A DNA stretch of 64,000 bases from a gamma proteobacterium symbiont of Stewartia floridana (GCA_003676145.1 NAUB01000024.1:124001-188000); one strand, 5' to 3'; shown: positions 17,131 through 26,618, counted from the stretch's first letter. Notes: generated from the sequence alone by a model not told the origin. Numbers and translations: made by a program.

Positions 17131-17594
17131 ATTAACAACCCGACATCGGCTATACGCGAGATTTGACCTTATCTGCTTCGATTTGTCACATAGATTATGG
17201 CTTTCGGGCAATAAAAAATGCTTCGCCAAAAACTCACAATCTGACTGCTGGCTTGTTCCTCATCCCTGAGACCAATGTATGAAGAATAGGCTATTTCCTG
17301 TCTTATTTCCTTCATAAAATTTTAATACTGGCAATCTTCTCGCCGATCAATCTTAGAAGCAAATCTTAACTTTTCTGATCAACAGCAGGAATGGGCACAA
17401 CTACCCGATTCCGCAGTGATGAAACTGGAGTGTTTGTCATGGAGGCTGGTCTAACTGTTACTCTCTATTGAGTTGACCCTATAATCTACGGCAGTGTTCC
17501 CGATACGCTCCAAATCCGGCGCGGAAGGGGACTCAGTCATCAGCCTGTTACCGGAAACCGCTCCGGAAGAAGCAGAAGAACCAGAGGATAATTC
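17131..17594. other. Intergenic region with a TATAAT box
   Basis: Non-coding stretch between two divergent genes. A perfect TATAAT lies at 17480-17485 on the plus strand, about 110 bases before the SDR gene, but no good -35 sits 16-18 bases upstream of it. An AGAGGA ribosome site directly precedes the SDR start. A proline- and glutamate-rich open frame runs through the last 90 bases and out of frame into the SDR gene; I see no evidence that it is translated. Confidence 0.4.
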
Positions 17595-18308
17595 ATGTCA
17601 AATCAATCAGTTGCCGTTGTTACCGGGGCAAATCGCGGATTAGGTTTTGAGACCAGTCGACAATTGGCTCAACTGGGTCGACATGTGGTCCTCACAGCCA
17701 GGGACGAGGCGCTGGGTTCGGCTGCCGCTCATCAACTGCTTCAGGAGGGGCTGGATGTGGAGTTTTTCCCACTTGATGTGAGCAACAGTGGCTCGATATC
17801 AGCATTAGCTTCTTATCTGTCGGACAAATTTGATGCTATCGATGTGCTGGTCAACAATGCCGGCATCTTTCCCGATCCGCCACCGTCTGACGAGCGAAGC
17901 AGCATACTCAATGCGGATGCGGATTCGGTACAACAGGGATTCATGATCAACACCCTCGCTCCCCTTCGCCTCTGCCAAGCCCTGGTCCCACTCATGGACG
18001 GTGAAGGCAGAATCGTCAATGTCTCATCGGGGATGGGCCAATTGAGCGATATGAATGGTTGTTGCCCGGCCTATCGACTCTCAAAAACCGCACTCAATGC
18101 AGTCACCCGGATTCTTGCCGATGAACTCCAGCAGACCCGGATCAAGATCAACTCCGTCTGTCCCGGCTGGGTGAGGACCCGCATGGGGGGCGATGAGGCC
18201 ACGCTCTCCGTGGAAGATGGGGTCAAGGGTATCGTCTGGGCTGCCACACTTTCCGATGATGGCCCCAGTGGTGGATTTTTCCGCCATGGTGAGGCGATCC
18301 CCTGGTAA
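17595..18308 (+). CDS. Short-chain dehydrogenase/reductase
   Basis: A 237-residue classical SDR. Motifs: cofactor loop TGANRGLG (10-17), NNAG (87-90), catalytic serine in NVSSGMG (about 144), Y160-x3-K164 (YRLSK) and a PGWVRTRMGG loop. The arginine after the first glycine motif and in the LTARDE strand suggests NADP(H). It resembles carbonyl-reductase-like SDRs; the substrate is unknown. The protein reduces or oxidises a carbonyl/alcohol pair in the cytoplasm. AGAGGA precedes the ATG by six bases. It converges with yceH. Confidence 0.85.
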   Translation: MSNQSVAVVTGANRGLGFETSRQLAQLGRHVVLTARDEALGSAAAHQLLQEGLDVEFFPLDVSNSGSISALASYLSDKFDAIDVLVNNAGIFPDPPPSDERSSILNADADSVQQGFMINTLAPLRLCQALVPLMDGEGRIVNVSSGMGQLSDMNGCCPAYRLSKTALNAVTRILADELQQTRIKINSVCPGWVRTRMGGDEATLSVEDGVKGIVWAATLSDDGPSGGFFRHGEAIPW

Positions 18309-18330
18309 GTCGATTGTTAGCCGAACAAGG

Positions 18331-18361
18331 GCATGTGGAACTGACCTGCAGACATGCTTTT
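18331..18361 (+). terminator. Possible terminator between SDR gene and yceH
   Basis: Arms GCATGT (18331-18336) and ACATGC (18352-18357) enclose a 15-base loop and are followed by TTTT. The stem is short and the loop long, so this is a weak candidate, but its place between convergent genes fits. Confidence 0.35.
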
Positions 18362-18380
18362 CCGGTTTAAGCGGTGGCAC

Positions 18381-19049
18381 TCACTCGTTGTCGCTAAGCT
18401 GATCGAGTCGCGCCTTGATCTCATCCAGCTCCTGCCTTAAGGAGTCGACCTCTTTTTCAAGTTGAGCCAAACGGCTCTCATCAGCTGTCGCTGGGAACTC
18501 AGCGGTCTCATCATGCTGCTGACTCTCGCTGTGGCTAACCTCGCCACAGAAGAGATGGGCATATCTCGACTCCCTTTTTCCCGGTTCGCGCCCCAGTCGG
18601 ACAACAAATGGTCCGTCCTCCCTCTGCATCAACTGCTCGAGTACCGCTTCCGTCTGGTGTACATCCTCAAACTCGCAAAGCCGGTTTGTACGGCTGCGCA
18701 ATTCGCCCGGTGTTTGTGCCCCCCTGAGGAGCAGGACACAGACAACCGCAAGCTCCTGGCTGCTCAATTCCAGAGAACCGAAACCCACATTGCAAAACCG
18801 ATGCTGATACTTGGCCACCCGGCTGCCAAATCCCGTGCGGTCGCTCACCAGATGTTTCTTCTTCAACTCATCGAGACCGTTCTGAACCTCAGACTCACTG
18901 AGCTGGAGGACAGGCTCCCGACTGCTTTTCTGATTGCAGGCGTTGGTCAGTGCACTGAGTGACAAGGGGTATTGATCCGGAGTGATGATCTCTTTTTCCA
19001 ACAGACAACCAATGATTCTCGCCTGCAGAGGTGTCAATTCAATAAGCAT
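18381..19049 (-). CDS. yceH: YceH family protein (DUF480)
   Basis: A 222-residue member of the conserved proteobacterial YceH/DUF480 family: [20 protein letters not shown] at the N-terminus, [19 protein letters not shown], then [20 protein letters not shown] and [16 protein letters not shown]. These are two winged-helix units in tandem, followed by a C-terminal coiled coil ([20 protein letters not shown]). The molecular role is unknown; the fold suggests nucleic-acid or protein binding. The length matches the family. Confidence 0.9.
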   Translation of the reverse strand: MLIELTPLQARIIGCLLEKEIITPDQYPLSLSALTNACNQKSSREPVLQLSESEVQNGLDELKKKHLVSDRTGFGSRVAKYQHRFCNVGFGSLELSSQELAVVCVLLLRGAQTPGELRSRTNRLCEFEDVHQTEAVLEQLMQREDGPFVVRLGREPGKRESRYAHLFCGEVSHSESQQHDETAEFPATADESRLAQLEKEVDSLRQELDEIKARLDQLSDNE

Positions 19050-19180
19050 CTACTGTTTTTCGCTCCTACCAATTTGGGAAATTGCCTGACGGACCAAGCC
19101 ATCATGTTGAATAGTATAGCCTGCCGCAAAATCGATCAGCTGCTCGGGTTAAACGCAGACCAACTTCTGCGCTTTCGGGC

Positions 19181-20743
19181 ATGCACGAGCAGCGGATGCA
19201 ATGGCTCAGGACCTACTGGCATCGAATGGATTTCTGTGTAAACCTTTTCAGATCCCGTAATCACAGGCCAACCCGGATGGAATCCATAATCGCCCGGCTC
19301 AAACCTCTGCTTGAACATGATGACCGGTACCAGATCATCAGTTGGCTGTTCCTGCGATTGCTTGCCTTGATCTACCTGAGCGCTTTCGCGTCACTGGCTT
19401 CCCAGATTACCGGACTGGTCGGCAGCCAGGGCATCCTGCCGCTGGATCACCATTTCGCACTGGCTCAGCAGCACCTTGGGGAGCAGGCCTGGCTGCGCTT
19501 TCCATCCATCTTCTGGTTGATCGGTACAGAGGATGGACTGCTGCAGAGCGCAGCGCTGCTCGGCGTCCTGCTCTCATTGATGCTGCTGATTGGCCGCTGG
19601 CAACGGGCGGTTCTGATCCTGTTATTCCTGCTCTATCTGTCGCTCTATCATGCAGGACAGGTATTCATGAATTTTCAATGGGATACGCTGCTGCTCGAAG
19701 CTGGGTTTCTCGCCATATTCCTGGTTGGCGGGGCCAACCCGCTGCTGATCTTTTTATTCGACTGGCTACTGTTTCGCCTGCGATTCATGTCAGGGCTGTT
19801 CAAACTCTTCAGCAACGATCCATCCTGGTCGGGGTTCACCGCCCTCAACCACTATTTCGAGACCCAACCACTGCCCCATATCGGCGCCTGGTATGCTCAT
19901 CAGTTGCCCGATCTGTTGCTGAAGGCCGGAGTGGGACTGACCCTGTTCAGTGAACTGATCGTGCCATTCTTCATCTTCCTGCCGAGAAAATTCCGCTTGG
20001 CCGCCGCAGGGATCACCATCCTGATGCAGCTGTTGATCATCGCCACCAGCAACCATAACTTCATCAATTTTCTGACCATCGCACTCTGTCTGTTTCTCTT
20101 GGATGACAAACTGATCAACTCAATCATGCCGGCGAGACTGGTCAGCCATATCAAAAGCACCCACAACTCCCTGGGGGCATTTCGCAGAGTCATGATTCTT
20201 TTATGTTTTGTTGTGATACCCACAACCAGCCTGATCAGCTTCTCCGCGAAACTCTGGGATCATTCAGTAATAAAACAATCACTCCCATGGGCAGAAACCG
20301 TGCAGCAATTCGGTATTGGCCACCTGTATCATATTTTTCCAACCATGCAGACCCAGCGGCATGAGCTGATCATTCAGGGTTCAAACGATGGCCGTGAATG
20401 GCTCAGTTACCAATTCAACTACAAGCCGGATGAGGCAAGTGATCGGCTCCGAATCAACCTGCCTCATCAACCCAGACTCGACTGGATGCTCTGGTTCGTA
20501 CCGACCCAGCATCCGGTGCAGATCTATTGGTTTGATCAGTTCATGAGACAGATCAAGGCGGGATCACCGAGTGTAACGAGCTTGTTGGAAAACAACCCCT
20601 ATCCGGATACCCCACCCAAATACCTTCGGGTATTGGTATACCGTTACTCATTCACCAACAGGGAAGAGAGGGCTCAGACAGGCCACTGGTGGAAGACAGA
20701 GTTTCTAGGGGAGTTTCCCCATCTAGCGCCGAGAAGCCCTTGA
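19181..20743 (+). CDS. Lipase maturation factor-like membrane protein
   Basis: Up to 520 residues; the start is uncertain. The frame opens at 19181, but an ATG at 19277 (MESIIARLKPLLEHDDRYQI) fits the family better and no candidate has a strong ribosome site. Multiple membrane helices (LLALIYLSAFASL, VLLSLMLLIGRW, AVLILLFLLYLSLYHAG) surround the family hallmark FMNFQWDTLLLEAGFLA, then RLRFMSGLFKLFSNDPSW and TALNHYFETQPLPH. A C-terminal soluble beta domain follows (HELIIQGSNDGREW, YQFNYKPDEA). These are features of the LMF1/DUF1222 family. In animals LMF1 helps lipases fold in the endoplasmic reticulum; the bacterial role is not established. It stands apart from any lipase gene here. Confidence 0.8.
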   Translation: MHEQRMQWLRTYWHRMDFCVNLFRSRNHRPTRMESIIARLKPLLEHDDRYQIISWLFLRLLALIYLSAFASLASQITGLVGSQGILPLDHHFALAQQHLGEQAWLRFPSIFWLIGTEDGLLQSAALLGVLLSLMLLIGRWQRAVLILLFLLYLSLYHAGQVFMNFQWDTLLLEAGFLAIFLVGGANPLLIFLFDWLLFRLRFMSGLFKLFSNDPSWSGFTALNHYFETQPLPHIGAWYAHQLPDLLLKAGVGLTLFSELIVPFFIFLPRKFRLAAAGITILMQLLIIATSNHNFINFLTIALCLFLLDDKLINSIMPARLVSHIKSTHNSLGAFRRVMILLCFVVIPTTSLISFSAKLWDHSVIKQSLPWAETVQQFGIGHLYHIFPTMQTQRHELIIQGSNDGREWLSYQFNYKPDEASDRLRINLPHQPRLDWMLWFVPTQHPVQIYWFDQFMRQIKAGSPSVTSLLENNPYPDTPPKYLRVLVYRYSFTNREERAQTGHWWKTEFLGEFPHLAPRSP

Positions 20744-20888
20744 GTCACAGCGCTGGGGAGTCGCTGCACAAGGCGACGCCAGTCACTCCTGACCAATTGA
20801 GATTAAAGAGATCGCTCAGACCATCTCACACAACTGGATGGGGGATTGAGTGACGTATAGGGGAACACGTCTGCCCAGGATGGCAATC

Positions 20889-20909
20889 AGATCACTGAGC
20901 CAGTGATCT
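20889..20909. repeat. Perfect 9-bp inverted repeat with 3-base loop
   Basis: Arms AGATCACTG (20889-20897) and CAGTGATCT (20901-20909) enclose AGC. It lies between the convergent lipase-maturation-factor-like gene and the small gene at 20935-21126. There is no T-run on either side, so it is not a classical terminator. Confidence 0.6.
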
Positions 20910-20934
20910 CTGCTCCATACCCCGATAGCGCTGC

Positions 20935-21126
20935 TCAGAGGCGGGAAAGAAACTCTTCCGCCTTACTGACCATATTGCGTATGTCGTGGATGGTCGCCTC
21001 GATTGGAAAATGTTTGATTCCGTAAATGCAGTTACCCTTGTATTCAGCCTTGAACCCATTCTGGTGAGTAATCAACTGCTGATCGGCATTCACTTGCCAA
21101 CCTTCGTCTTCATTAAACGTAAACAT
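20935..21126 (-). CDS. Small protein of unknown function (63 residues)
   Basis: A small acidic protein (MFTFNEDEGWQVNADQQL, then YKGNCIYGIKHFPIEAT and a helical C-terminus ending KAEEFLSRL). A good AAGGA ribosome site lies seven bases before the ATG, and the sequence has a plausible fold of short strands followed by one helix. I know no function. It is isolated in an otherwise non-coding 800-base stretch. Confidence 0.6.
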   Translation of the reverse strand: MFTFNEDEGWQVNADQQLITHQNGFKAEYKGNCIYGIKHFPIEATIHDIRNMVSKAEEFLSRL

Positions 21127-21572
21127 GGAAAATCCTTTTTGGTAACCCTAGCAACTTCAGTGGCGAGAATTGTATCACCAGTCGGGTCGAGTTCTACCCT
21201 GAAAGAGGCACAAAAGGAACAAACGGTAGCAAATCCGGGATAAACAAATTCAAATAGGAATCTGATTCGAGACCCGGCCGCTGGGACACCACCCAATGGG
21301 GGCCTGAACTACCGAATCGTCGCTCACAAAATTGAGCAACAAGCTTCGGCGCAAGCAGTTGACCTGAGCATCAAATAAATATTACCCGTTGATATTATTG
21401 ATAAAATAACCAACCACTCATCCCATACCCCGATCCTGTTAGAAGAGAACGGCTCGCAGCAGATGTCTCCACCTGCCTAAGCCTTGGGTTGAGAGCAGGA
21501 GTAATGATGGACTTGCCGAAGGTTTTCTGAGGCGTCACTATAGTGGCAACTCAATCCCCAGGTGGTAAAAAA
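21127..21572. other. Intergenic region, nothing recognised
   Basis: About 445 bases between the divergent small gene and the ArsC-like gene. Short overlapping frames on both strands have no family resemblance. An AGGTGGT ribosome site sits at its right end for the ArsC-like gene. Confidence 0.4.
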
Positions 21573-21914
21573 ATGGTCAAAATGTATGGCATCCCCAACT
21601 GTGACACCATAAAAAAAGCCCGTCGTTGGCTTGACGACCAGGGTGTTGCCTACGAGTTTCATGACTATAAAAAAGCCGGGGTTGATGAAGCCATGCTCAC
21701 CGCCTGGATCGGCCAACTGGGCTGGGAGAGTCTGCTCAACAAGCGCAGTACCACCTGGCGCCAGCTGGACGAAGCGGCCAAGGCAAATCTGGATGAGAAA
21801 CAAGCCATTCAAATCATGCTGGCCAACCCATCGATCATCAAACGTCCATTGCTGGACGATGGCAAACAGCTCCATCTTGGTTTCAAGGCGGATCAGTATG
21901 CACAGCTCTTTTGA
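21573..21914 (+). CDS. yffB: ArsC/Spx-family thioredoxin-fold protein, YffB type
   Basis: About 113 residues from the ATG at 21573, chosen over an in-frame ATG ten codons earlier because AGGTGGT precedes it by seven bases and the family sequence starts there (MVKMYGIPNCDTIKKARRWL). It keeps the single N-terminal cysteine (PNCDT), the LNKRSTTWR segment and the cis-proline-type SIIKRPLL motif of ArsC-like proteins. YffB members lack proven arsenate reductase activity and probably act as glutathione-linked thiol proteins. It stands in front of dapL, 257 bases away. Confidence 0.85.
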   Translation: MVKMYGIPNCDTIKKARRWLDDQGVAYEFHDYKKAGVDEAMLTAWIGQLGWESLLNKRSTTWRQLDEAAKANLDEKQAIQIMLANPSIIKRPLLDDGKQLHLGFKADQYAQLF

Positions 21915-22171
21915 CGGGATCAGCAGCGGTTGAATCGGAACAGATCAGGAAACAAGCCCGAAGCCTGCACGAAAAACACCTGGAATATTGACCTTTTGAA
22001 TCGACAGAAATTCGATAGCAGCGCCGGGAACACAATATAATTCAATACGTTATACAAAACCCCCACCACTCTCCACGCTCACCACCCGTTTATCGACAAT
22101 CGGCTTGAAACTCTCCTACTCAGCTCCAATCCCTGTATAATGGCCCGTTTTTCGGTTTCCTGAGGTGCAGC

Positions 22172-23392
22172 ATGATCAAAATTAATGAGAACTATAAGAA
22201 ACTCCAGGCTTCCTACCTGTTCTCAGATATCGCAAAACGGGTCTCATCCTTTCAGGAGGCTAACCCGGACAAAGATATCATCCGTCTGGGTATAGGCGAC
22301 GTAACCCGCGCACTGCCGGAAGCCTGCGTTAAGGCTTTTCATGCTGCGGTGGATGAGATGGCTGCAGACGCCACCTTTCACGGTTATGGTCCTGAGCAGG
22401 GTTACGATTTCCTGCGCAAAGCGATTGCTGAAGGCGATTATCAGAGCCGCGGCTGCAACATCGCAACGGACGAAGTCTTTGTCAGCGACGGGGCAAAGTG
22501 TGATTCGGGCAATTTCCAGGAGATCTTCGCCGATGATGTGAGGGTTGCCATTCCCGATCCGGTCTACCCGGTCTATGTGGATACCAATGTCATGGCCGGT
22601 CGTACGGGTGCGGCTGAAAACGGCCGTTACACCGGTCTGACCTATCTGGATGGCACCAAAGAAAACGGATTCATCCCTGAACTGCCGTCTGAAGCGGTGG
22701 ACCTGATCTACCTCTGCTTTCCCAACAACCCCACCGGAGCGACCGCCACCAAAGCGCAGCTCAAGCAGTGGGTCGACTATGCGAAACAGAACAAGGCACT
22801 GATTCTCTTCGATGCGGCCTATGAAGCCTTTGTGCAGGATGCGGATCTGCCCCGCTCCATCTTCGAAATCGAGGGTGCGCGGGAAGTTGCTGTGGAGTTC
22901 CGCAGTTTTTCAAAGAATGCCGGTTTCACCGGTACCCGTTGCGCCTACACGGTAGTGCCGAAGGATTGCATGGCGTACACCGCTGCCGGTGAGCCTGTCT
23001 CCATCCATGAGCTGTGGAATCGCCGACATACCACCAAATTCAATAGTGTCTCTTACCCGGTACAAAAAGCCGCCGCCGCGGTCTATACAGAGGAAGGTCA
23101 GGCACAGGTCGCCGAACTGGTCGCCTACTACATGAAGAACGCCAAGTATATCCGTGAGCAGATGGAGAGCCTGGGTTATGACTGTATCGGTGGTGAAAAC
23201 TCCCCTTATATCTGGATTGACGCCAAAGGGGACTCCTGGGACTTCTTTGACACCCTGCTGAATAATGCCGGTGTGGTATGCACACCTGGCGCCGGTTTCG
23301 GAAAATGCGGTGAAGGCTATATCAGAATCAGCGCCTTCAACAGCTTTGAAAACGTGCAGCAGGCCATGGAGAGGGTCAAAGCGTCACTTTGA
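22172..23392 (+). CDS. dapL: LL-diaminopimelate aminotransferase
   Basis: A 406-residue class I/II aminotransferase with DapL signatures: [20 protein letters not shown] at the start, [56 protein letters not shown], and the PLP-binding lysine in [13 protein letters not shown] (about K248). It converts tetrahydrodipicolinate directly to LL-diaminopimelate with glutamate as amino donor, bypassing DapC/D/E steps. TGAGGTG precedes the ATG. A lysA-like gene follows 96 bases downstream, forming a short lysine / cell-wall precursor unit. DapL is uncommon in Gammaproteobacteria. Confidence 0.92.
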   Translation: MIKINENYKKLQASYLFSDIAKRVSSFQEANPDKDIIRLGIGDVTRALPEACVKAFHAAVDEMAADATFHGYGPEQGYDFLRKAIAEGDYQSRGCNIATDEVFVSDGAKCDSGNFQEIFADDVRVAIPDPVYPVYVDTNVMAGRTGAAENGRYTGLTYLDGTKENGFIPELPSEAVDLIYLCFPNNPTGATATKAQLKQWVDYAKQNKALILFDAAYEAFVQDADLPRSIFEIEGAREVAVEFRSFSKNAGFTGTRCAYTVVPKDCMAYTAAGEPVSIHELWNRRHTTKFNSVSYPVQKAAAAVYTEEGQAQVAELVAYYMKNAKYIREQMESLGYDCIGGENSPYIWIDAKGDSWDFFDTLLNNAGVVCTPGAGFGKCGEGYIRISAFNSFENVQQAMERVKASL

Positions 23393-23488
23393 TCTTGAAT
23401 CCGGCCTGGCCGGGATGGCGGACAACTCACCGCCATCTGTGGCCAGGCCATTGAACATCAGCGCTACGAAGTATTAAGAGGTACACAA

Positions 23489-24742
23489 GTGCCAGTATCA
23501 AAAGATTATTCTGAACGTCTTGCTCAGAACCTTGAAAAAATTGTCGAACACTACGGCACCCCGTTTCATCTGTACGATGAAAAAGGCATCCGTGAAACCG
23601 GAGAACAGTTGATCAAGGCATTCAGTGGCGTGGATTTCTTTCGTGAATACTTCGCAGTAAAAGCTCTGCCGAACCCGACCATCCTGAAACTGATGCAGGA
23701 AATCGGCTTTGGCTTCGATTGCAGCTCGATTGCTGAACTGGTTATGAGTCGCCAGATCGGTGCCAAGGGTGAAGAGATCATGTTCACCTCCAACAACACC
23801 AGTGGCAGTGAATTCCATGTCGCTGAGGCAGATGGCGGTTGTATCCTCAACCTTGATGACATCTCCCTACTCGACAAGGTGCCCGAGGTTCCGGAGCTGA
23901 TCTGTTTTCGCTACAACCCGGGTGAGCGCAGAACCGGCAACAGCATCATCGGCAATCCGTTGGAGGCCAAATACGGCGTTTCACATGATCAGTTGATCGA
24001 TGCCTATCGCAAGGCAAAATCACTGGGTGTGAAACGATTCGGCTTGCACACCATGCTCGCCTCGAATGAGTTGAACCACGCCTATATGGTAGAGACCGCG
24101 CGTATGCTTCTCGACCGCATCGACAGGATTTCCAATGAACTCGACATCAAGTTCGATTTCATCAATATCGGTGGTGGTCTGGGCATACCATACCGGCCCG
24201 AAGAGAAGCCGCTGGATATCGTCAGCATGGGCAAAGAGATTTCAGAGCTGTTCAAGGTCTTTGAAAACAGCCATGGCTATACTCCTAAGCTCTATCTGGA
24301 AAGCGGTCGTTACATTACCGGTCCACACGGTGTGCTGGTCACCACTGCGATTAACCGCAAAGAGATCTACAGAACCTATGTCGGTGTCGATTCCTGCATG
24401 TCGGCCCTGATGCGTCCCGGCATGTATGGTGCCTACCATCATGTCTCGGTACTCAACAAGGATGGTGAGGATGAGGTGGTGGACGTGGTTGGTTCGCTGT
24501 GTGAGAACAACGACAAATTCGCAATCCAGCGCCCTCTGCCAAAGATTGAAGATGGTGACATCATCTGCATTCACGATACCGGCGCCCATGGACAGGCGAT
24601 GGGTTTCAACTACAACGGAAAGGTCAGACCGAAAGAGTTACTGCTGCGCGAAGATGGCACCGTTGAGCTGATCCGTCGTGAAGAGACACTGGATGATCTG
24701 TTTGCGACCCTGGACTTCGAGGCAGACAAGTTGAGCTTGTAG
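23489..24742 (+). CDS. lysA: Diaminopimelate decarboxylase-like PLP enzyme (fold-type III)
   Basis: A 417-residue alanine-racemase-fold decarboxylase starting with GTG (AGAGGT seven bases upstream). The PLP lysine is in YFAVKALPN (K58). HTMLASNE, NIGGGLGIPYRP and LYLESGRYITGPHG are the expected barrel motifs. The second active-site motif reads VGSLCENNDKF where classical LysA has CESGD, so it is a divergent subgroup. It decarboxylates meso-diaminopimelate to lysine if the lysA call is right; a related substrate cannot be excluded. Its location directly behind dapL strongly supports the lysine pathway. Confidence 0.8.
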   Translation: MPVSKDYSERLAQNLEKIVEHYGTPFHLYDEKGIRETGEQLIKAFSGVDFFREYFAVKALPNPTILKLMQEIGFGFDCSSIAELVMSRQIGAKGEEIMFTSNNTSGSEFHVAEADGGCILNLDDISLLDKVPEVPELICFRYNPGERRTGNSIIGNPLEAKYGVSHDQLIDAYRKAKSLGVKRFGLHTMLASNELNHAYMVETARMLLDRIDRISNELDIKFDFINIGGGLGIPYRPEEKPLDIVSMGKEISELFKVFENSHGYTPKLYLESGRYITGPHGVLVTTAINRKEIYRTYVGVDSCMSALMRPGMYGAYHHVSVLNKDGEDEVVDVVGSLCENNDKFAIQRPLPKIEDGDIICIHDTGAHGQAMGFNYNGKVRPKELLLREDGTVELIRREETLDDLFATLDFEADKLSL

Positions 24743-24753
24743 TCTTAGATATC

Positions 24754-24771
24754 CGGCGTCTCAGGACGCCG
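24754..24771 (+). terminator. Hairpin just after the dapL-lysA unit
   Basis: A 7-bp GC-rich stem, CGGCGTC (24754-24760) and GACGCCG (24765-24771), with a TCAG loop, begins 11 bases after the lysA stop. The T-run is poor (GTGTTC), so it may stabilise the 3' end rather than terminate fully. Confidence 0.4.
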
Positions 24772-24934
24772 TGTTCAAGGCAATTGTCATGCCCTTCCCG
24801 GAGAAGGTCCGCTAGTCCCCACAATCGATCATTATGGGTACTTATCCTGGAGAATTACGATCTTGTTCCTGCTTCTTGTCACTGTCAGAAAGGGCACCAC
24901 ACCATAAAGCATTGCGCTGATTCCTTCTAAGGAT

Positions 24935-24959
24935 ATTGGTGGGGCATGGACTATTCATC
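24935..24959 (+). repeat. Dispersed intergenic repeat, copy 3 (short)
   Basis: The stretch TTGGTGGGGCATGGACTATT and following TCATC matches 21 of 24 bases of the copy at 36583-36606. It lies between lysA and the response-regulator gene. It lacks the perfect second hairpin arm of the copy at 28751. Confidence 0.55.
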
Positions 24960-25010
24960 CACTGAGTATGCCTACAGGCTTGAGCCTGAAATCACTGGCA
25001 ATAAAAATCT

Positions 25011-26618
25011 CTATGGATCAAGAGCAGGACCACTGCCACCATCGGCCAGTTGCGGCCGCTGGTAACTCTCGTCGCTATAGATCTCCCTGAGCGCTGCAAA
25101 CTCTTCGATATTCTCCAGCAGCAGATCGGTTAGCTGCGGATCGAACTGCCGACCGCGCCGTTGCTTGAAATAGTCAACGATCCGCTCCAGTGACCAGGCC
25201 TCTTTGTAGACACGGACATTACCCAGCGCATCAAACACATCGGCAATGGCGACAATACGGCCATACAGATGGATCTCTTCACCCTTCAGGCCCTGAGGAT
25301 AACCTGTGCCATCCCAACGCTCGTGGTGCTGATGCGCAATGATCGCCGCCAGCTTGAGTAACGGGCGTTTTGCTCTGCTGAGCAATGAGTGTCCATAGCG
25401 GCAATGATCATGCATGATCTGCCACTCCTCATCGGAGAGCGGACCGGGCTTTTCAAGCAATTCAGAGGGGATGGCAATTTTTCCGATATCATGCATCGCG
25501 GCAGCGAGTTGCAGAAATTCGCAGTCGTCACTCTCAAAACCGAGCTTTTGTCCCATCAGGCCTGTCAGTTTACTCACTCTCGCCACATGTCGGCTGACCT
25601 CCTGAGAGCGGCATTCAGCAAACTCACCCAGTGTGTAAAGCACTTCCTTCTGAGTGAACTCAATCTCTTGAGTTAAAAACAGGTTACCCAGTGCGATTGC
25701 TGCATTACTGATGAAGATCTCAACCAGATTGTGATCGACGTCATCGAGCTGTGGCAGTTTACCTTCGATATAGAGCAGCCCGTCACGCCCTTCGGCATTG
25801 TTCAACTCAATCAGGCAGGCATCCGAATAGAAGCAACTGCCACTGTCGGACAGCGCCTTTTTGATCCGCTCCATAACCTGTTCATCAACAACGTCGACGA
25901 GACTCTGATTGGTGGCTGAAGCGTAGTTTCCCGTACCGGCAATGATGCGTTGCTGCTCAATGCTTGTCTCACAGTCATCTTTCAAAACCCCGAAAGCATG
26001 GCTGTAAAAAGTGTGCCCACCCAAGTTCAACAGTGCTTCCAACTGGGTAAGAACACCGCTTATGAAGGTCTCAAGGGAGTCGATGTTATATAACGAACCG
26101 GAAGAGCGTATGATCTTCTCCAGGCCAACTTTATTCTTCTCGATGACCATCAGATCACGATAGTTACGCAGAGCCGATACGACCGATGAGAAGAGCTTCA
26201 GTGAAGTAAGGTCCGTCTTCTCCCGATAGTCATTGATGTCGTAGCGAAGAATCACCTCTCGCTCCGGTGCCTGGCCAGGTTGCCCGGTACGCAGGATGAT
26301 TCTCACCAGCTCATTGTTGAGTTCATTTCGTATCACATTCACCAGCTCCAAGCCGGCCTGGTCACTCTCCATAACCACATCGAGCAGGATCAAAGCGGTA
26401 TCCGGATATTGCTTCAGATACTCCTTCGCTTCACGTGCTGAATAGGCATGTCCAAACTCGATACCCTGATCCGCAAACAGCAGATCCTCCAGAGCCAGCT
26501 CGGTTACCGCATGCACATCAGGTTCATCGTCTACGATGAGAATCCGCCAGGCCGAATTGGGCGGCTTTGTATCATCACGTTCCTGAGCGTAGAGAATGTC
26601 TTGAGACTTACTGGTCAT
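25011..26618 (-). CDS. Response regulator with REC, DUF3369-type middle region and HD-GYP domain
   Basis: A 535-residue protein. The N-terminal receiver (about 25-155) has ILIVDDEPDVH, the phospho-acceptor aspartate in ILLDVVME and the lysine in YREKTDL. A GAF-like sensory middle region follows (about 180-320). The C-terminal HD-GYP phosphodiesterase (about 330-510) keeps the metal and signature residues: AAAMHDIGKIAIP and HHERWDGTGYPQGL. It should hydrolyse cyclic-di-GMP when phosphorylated. Its start overlaps the end of the histidine-kinase gene by 11 bases, so the pair is co-translated. Output is probably on motility, adhesion or polysaccharide production, which is inference. Confidence 0.92.
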   Translation of the reverse strand: MTSKSQDILYAQERDDTKPPNSAWRILIVDDEPDVHAVTELALEDLLFADQGIEFGHAYSAREAKEYLKQYPDTALILLDVVMESDQAGLELVNVIRNELNNELVRIILRTGQPGQAPEREVILRYDINDYREKTDLTSLKLFSSVVSALRNYRDLMVIEKNKVGLEKIIRSSGSLYNIDSLETFISGVLTQLEALLNLGGHTFYSHAFGVLKDDCETSIEQQRIIAGTGNYASATNQSLVDVVDEQVMERIKKALSDSGSCFYSDACLIELNNAEGRDGLLYIEGKLPQLDDVDHNLVEIFISNAAIALGNLFLTQEIEFTQKEVLYTLGEFAECRSQEVSRHVARVSKLTGLMGQKLGFESDDCEFLQLAAAMHDIGKIAIPSELLEKPGPLSDEEWQIMHDHCRYGHSLLSRAKRPLLKLAAIIAHQHHERWDGTGYPQGLKGEEIHLYGRIVAIADVFDALGNVRVYKEAWSLERIVDYFKQRRGRQFDPQLTDLLLENIEEFAALREIYSDESYQRPQLADGGSGPALDP

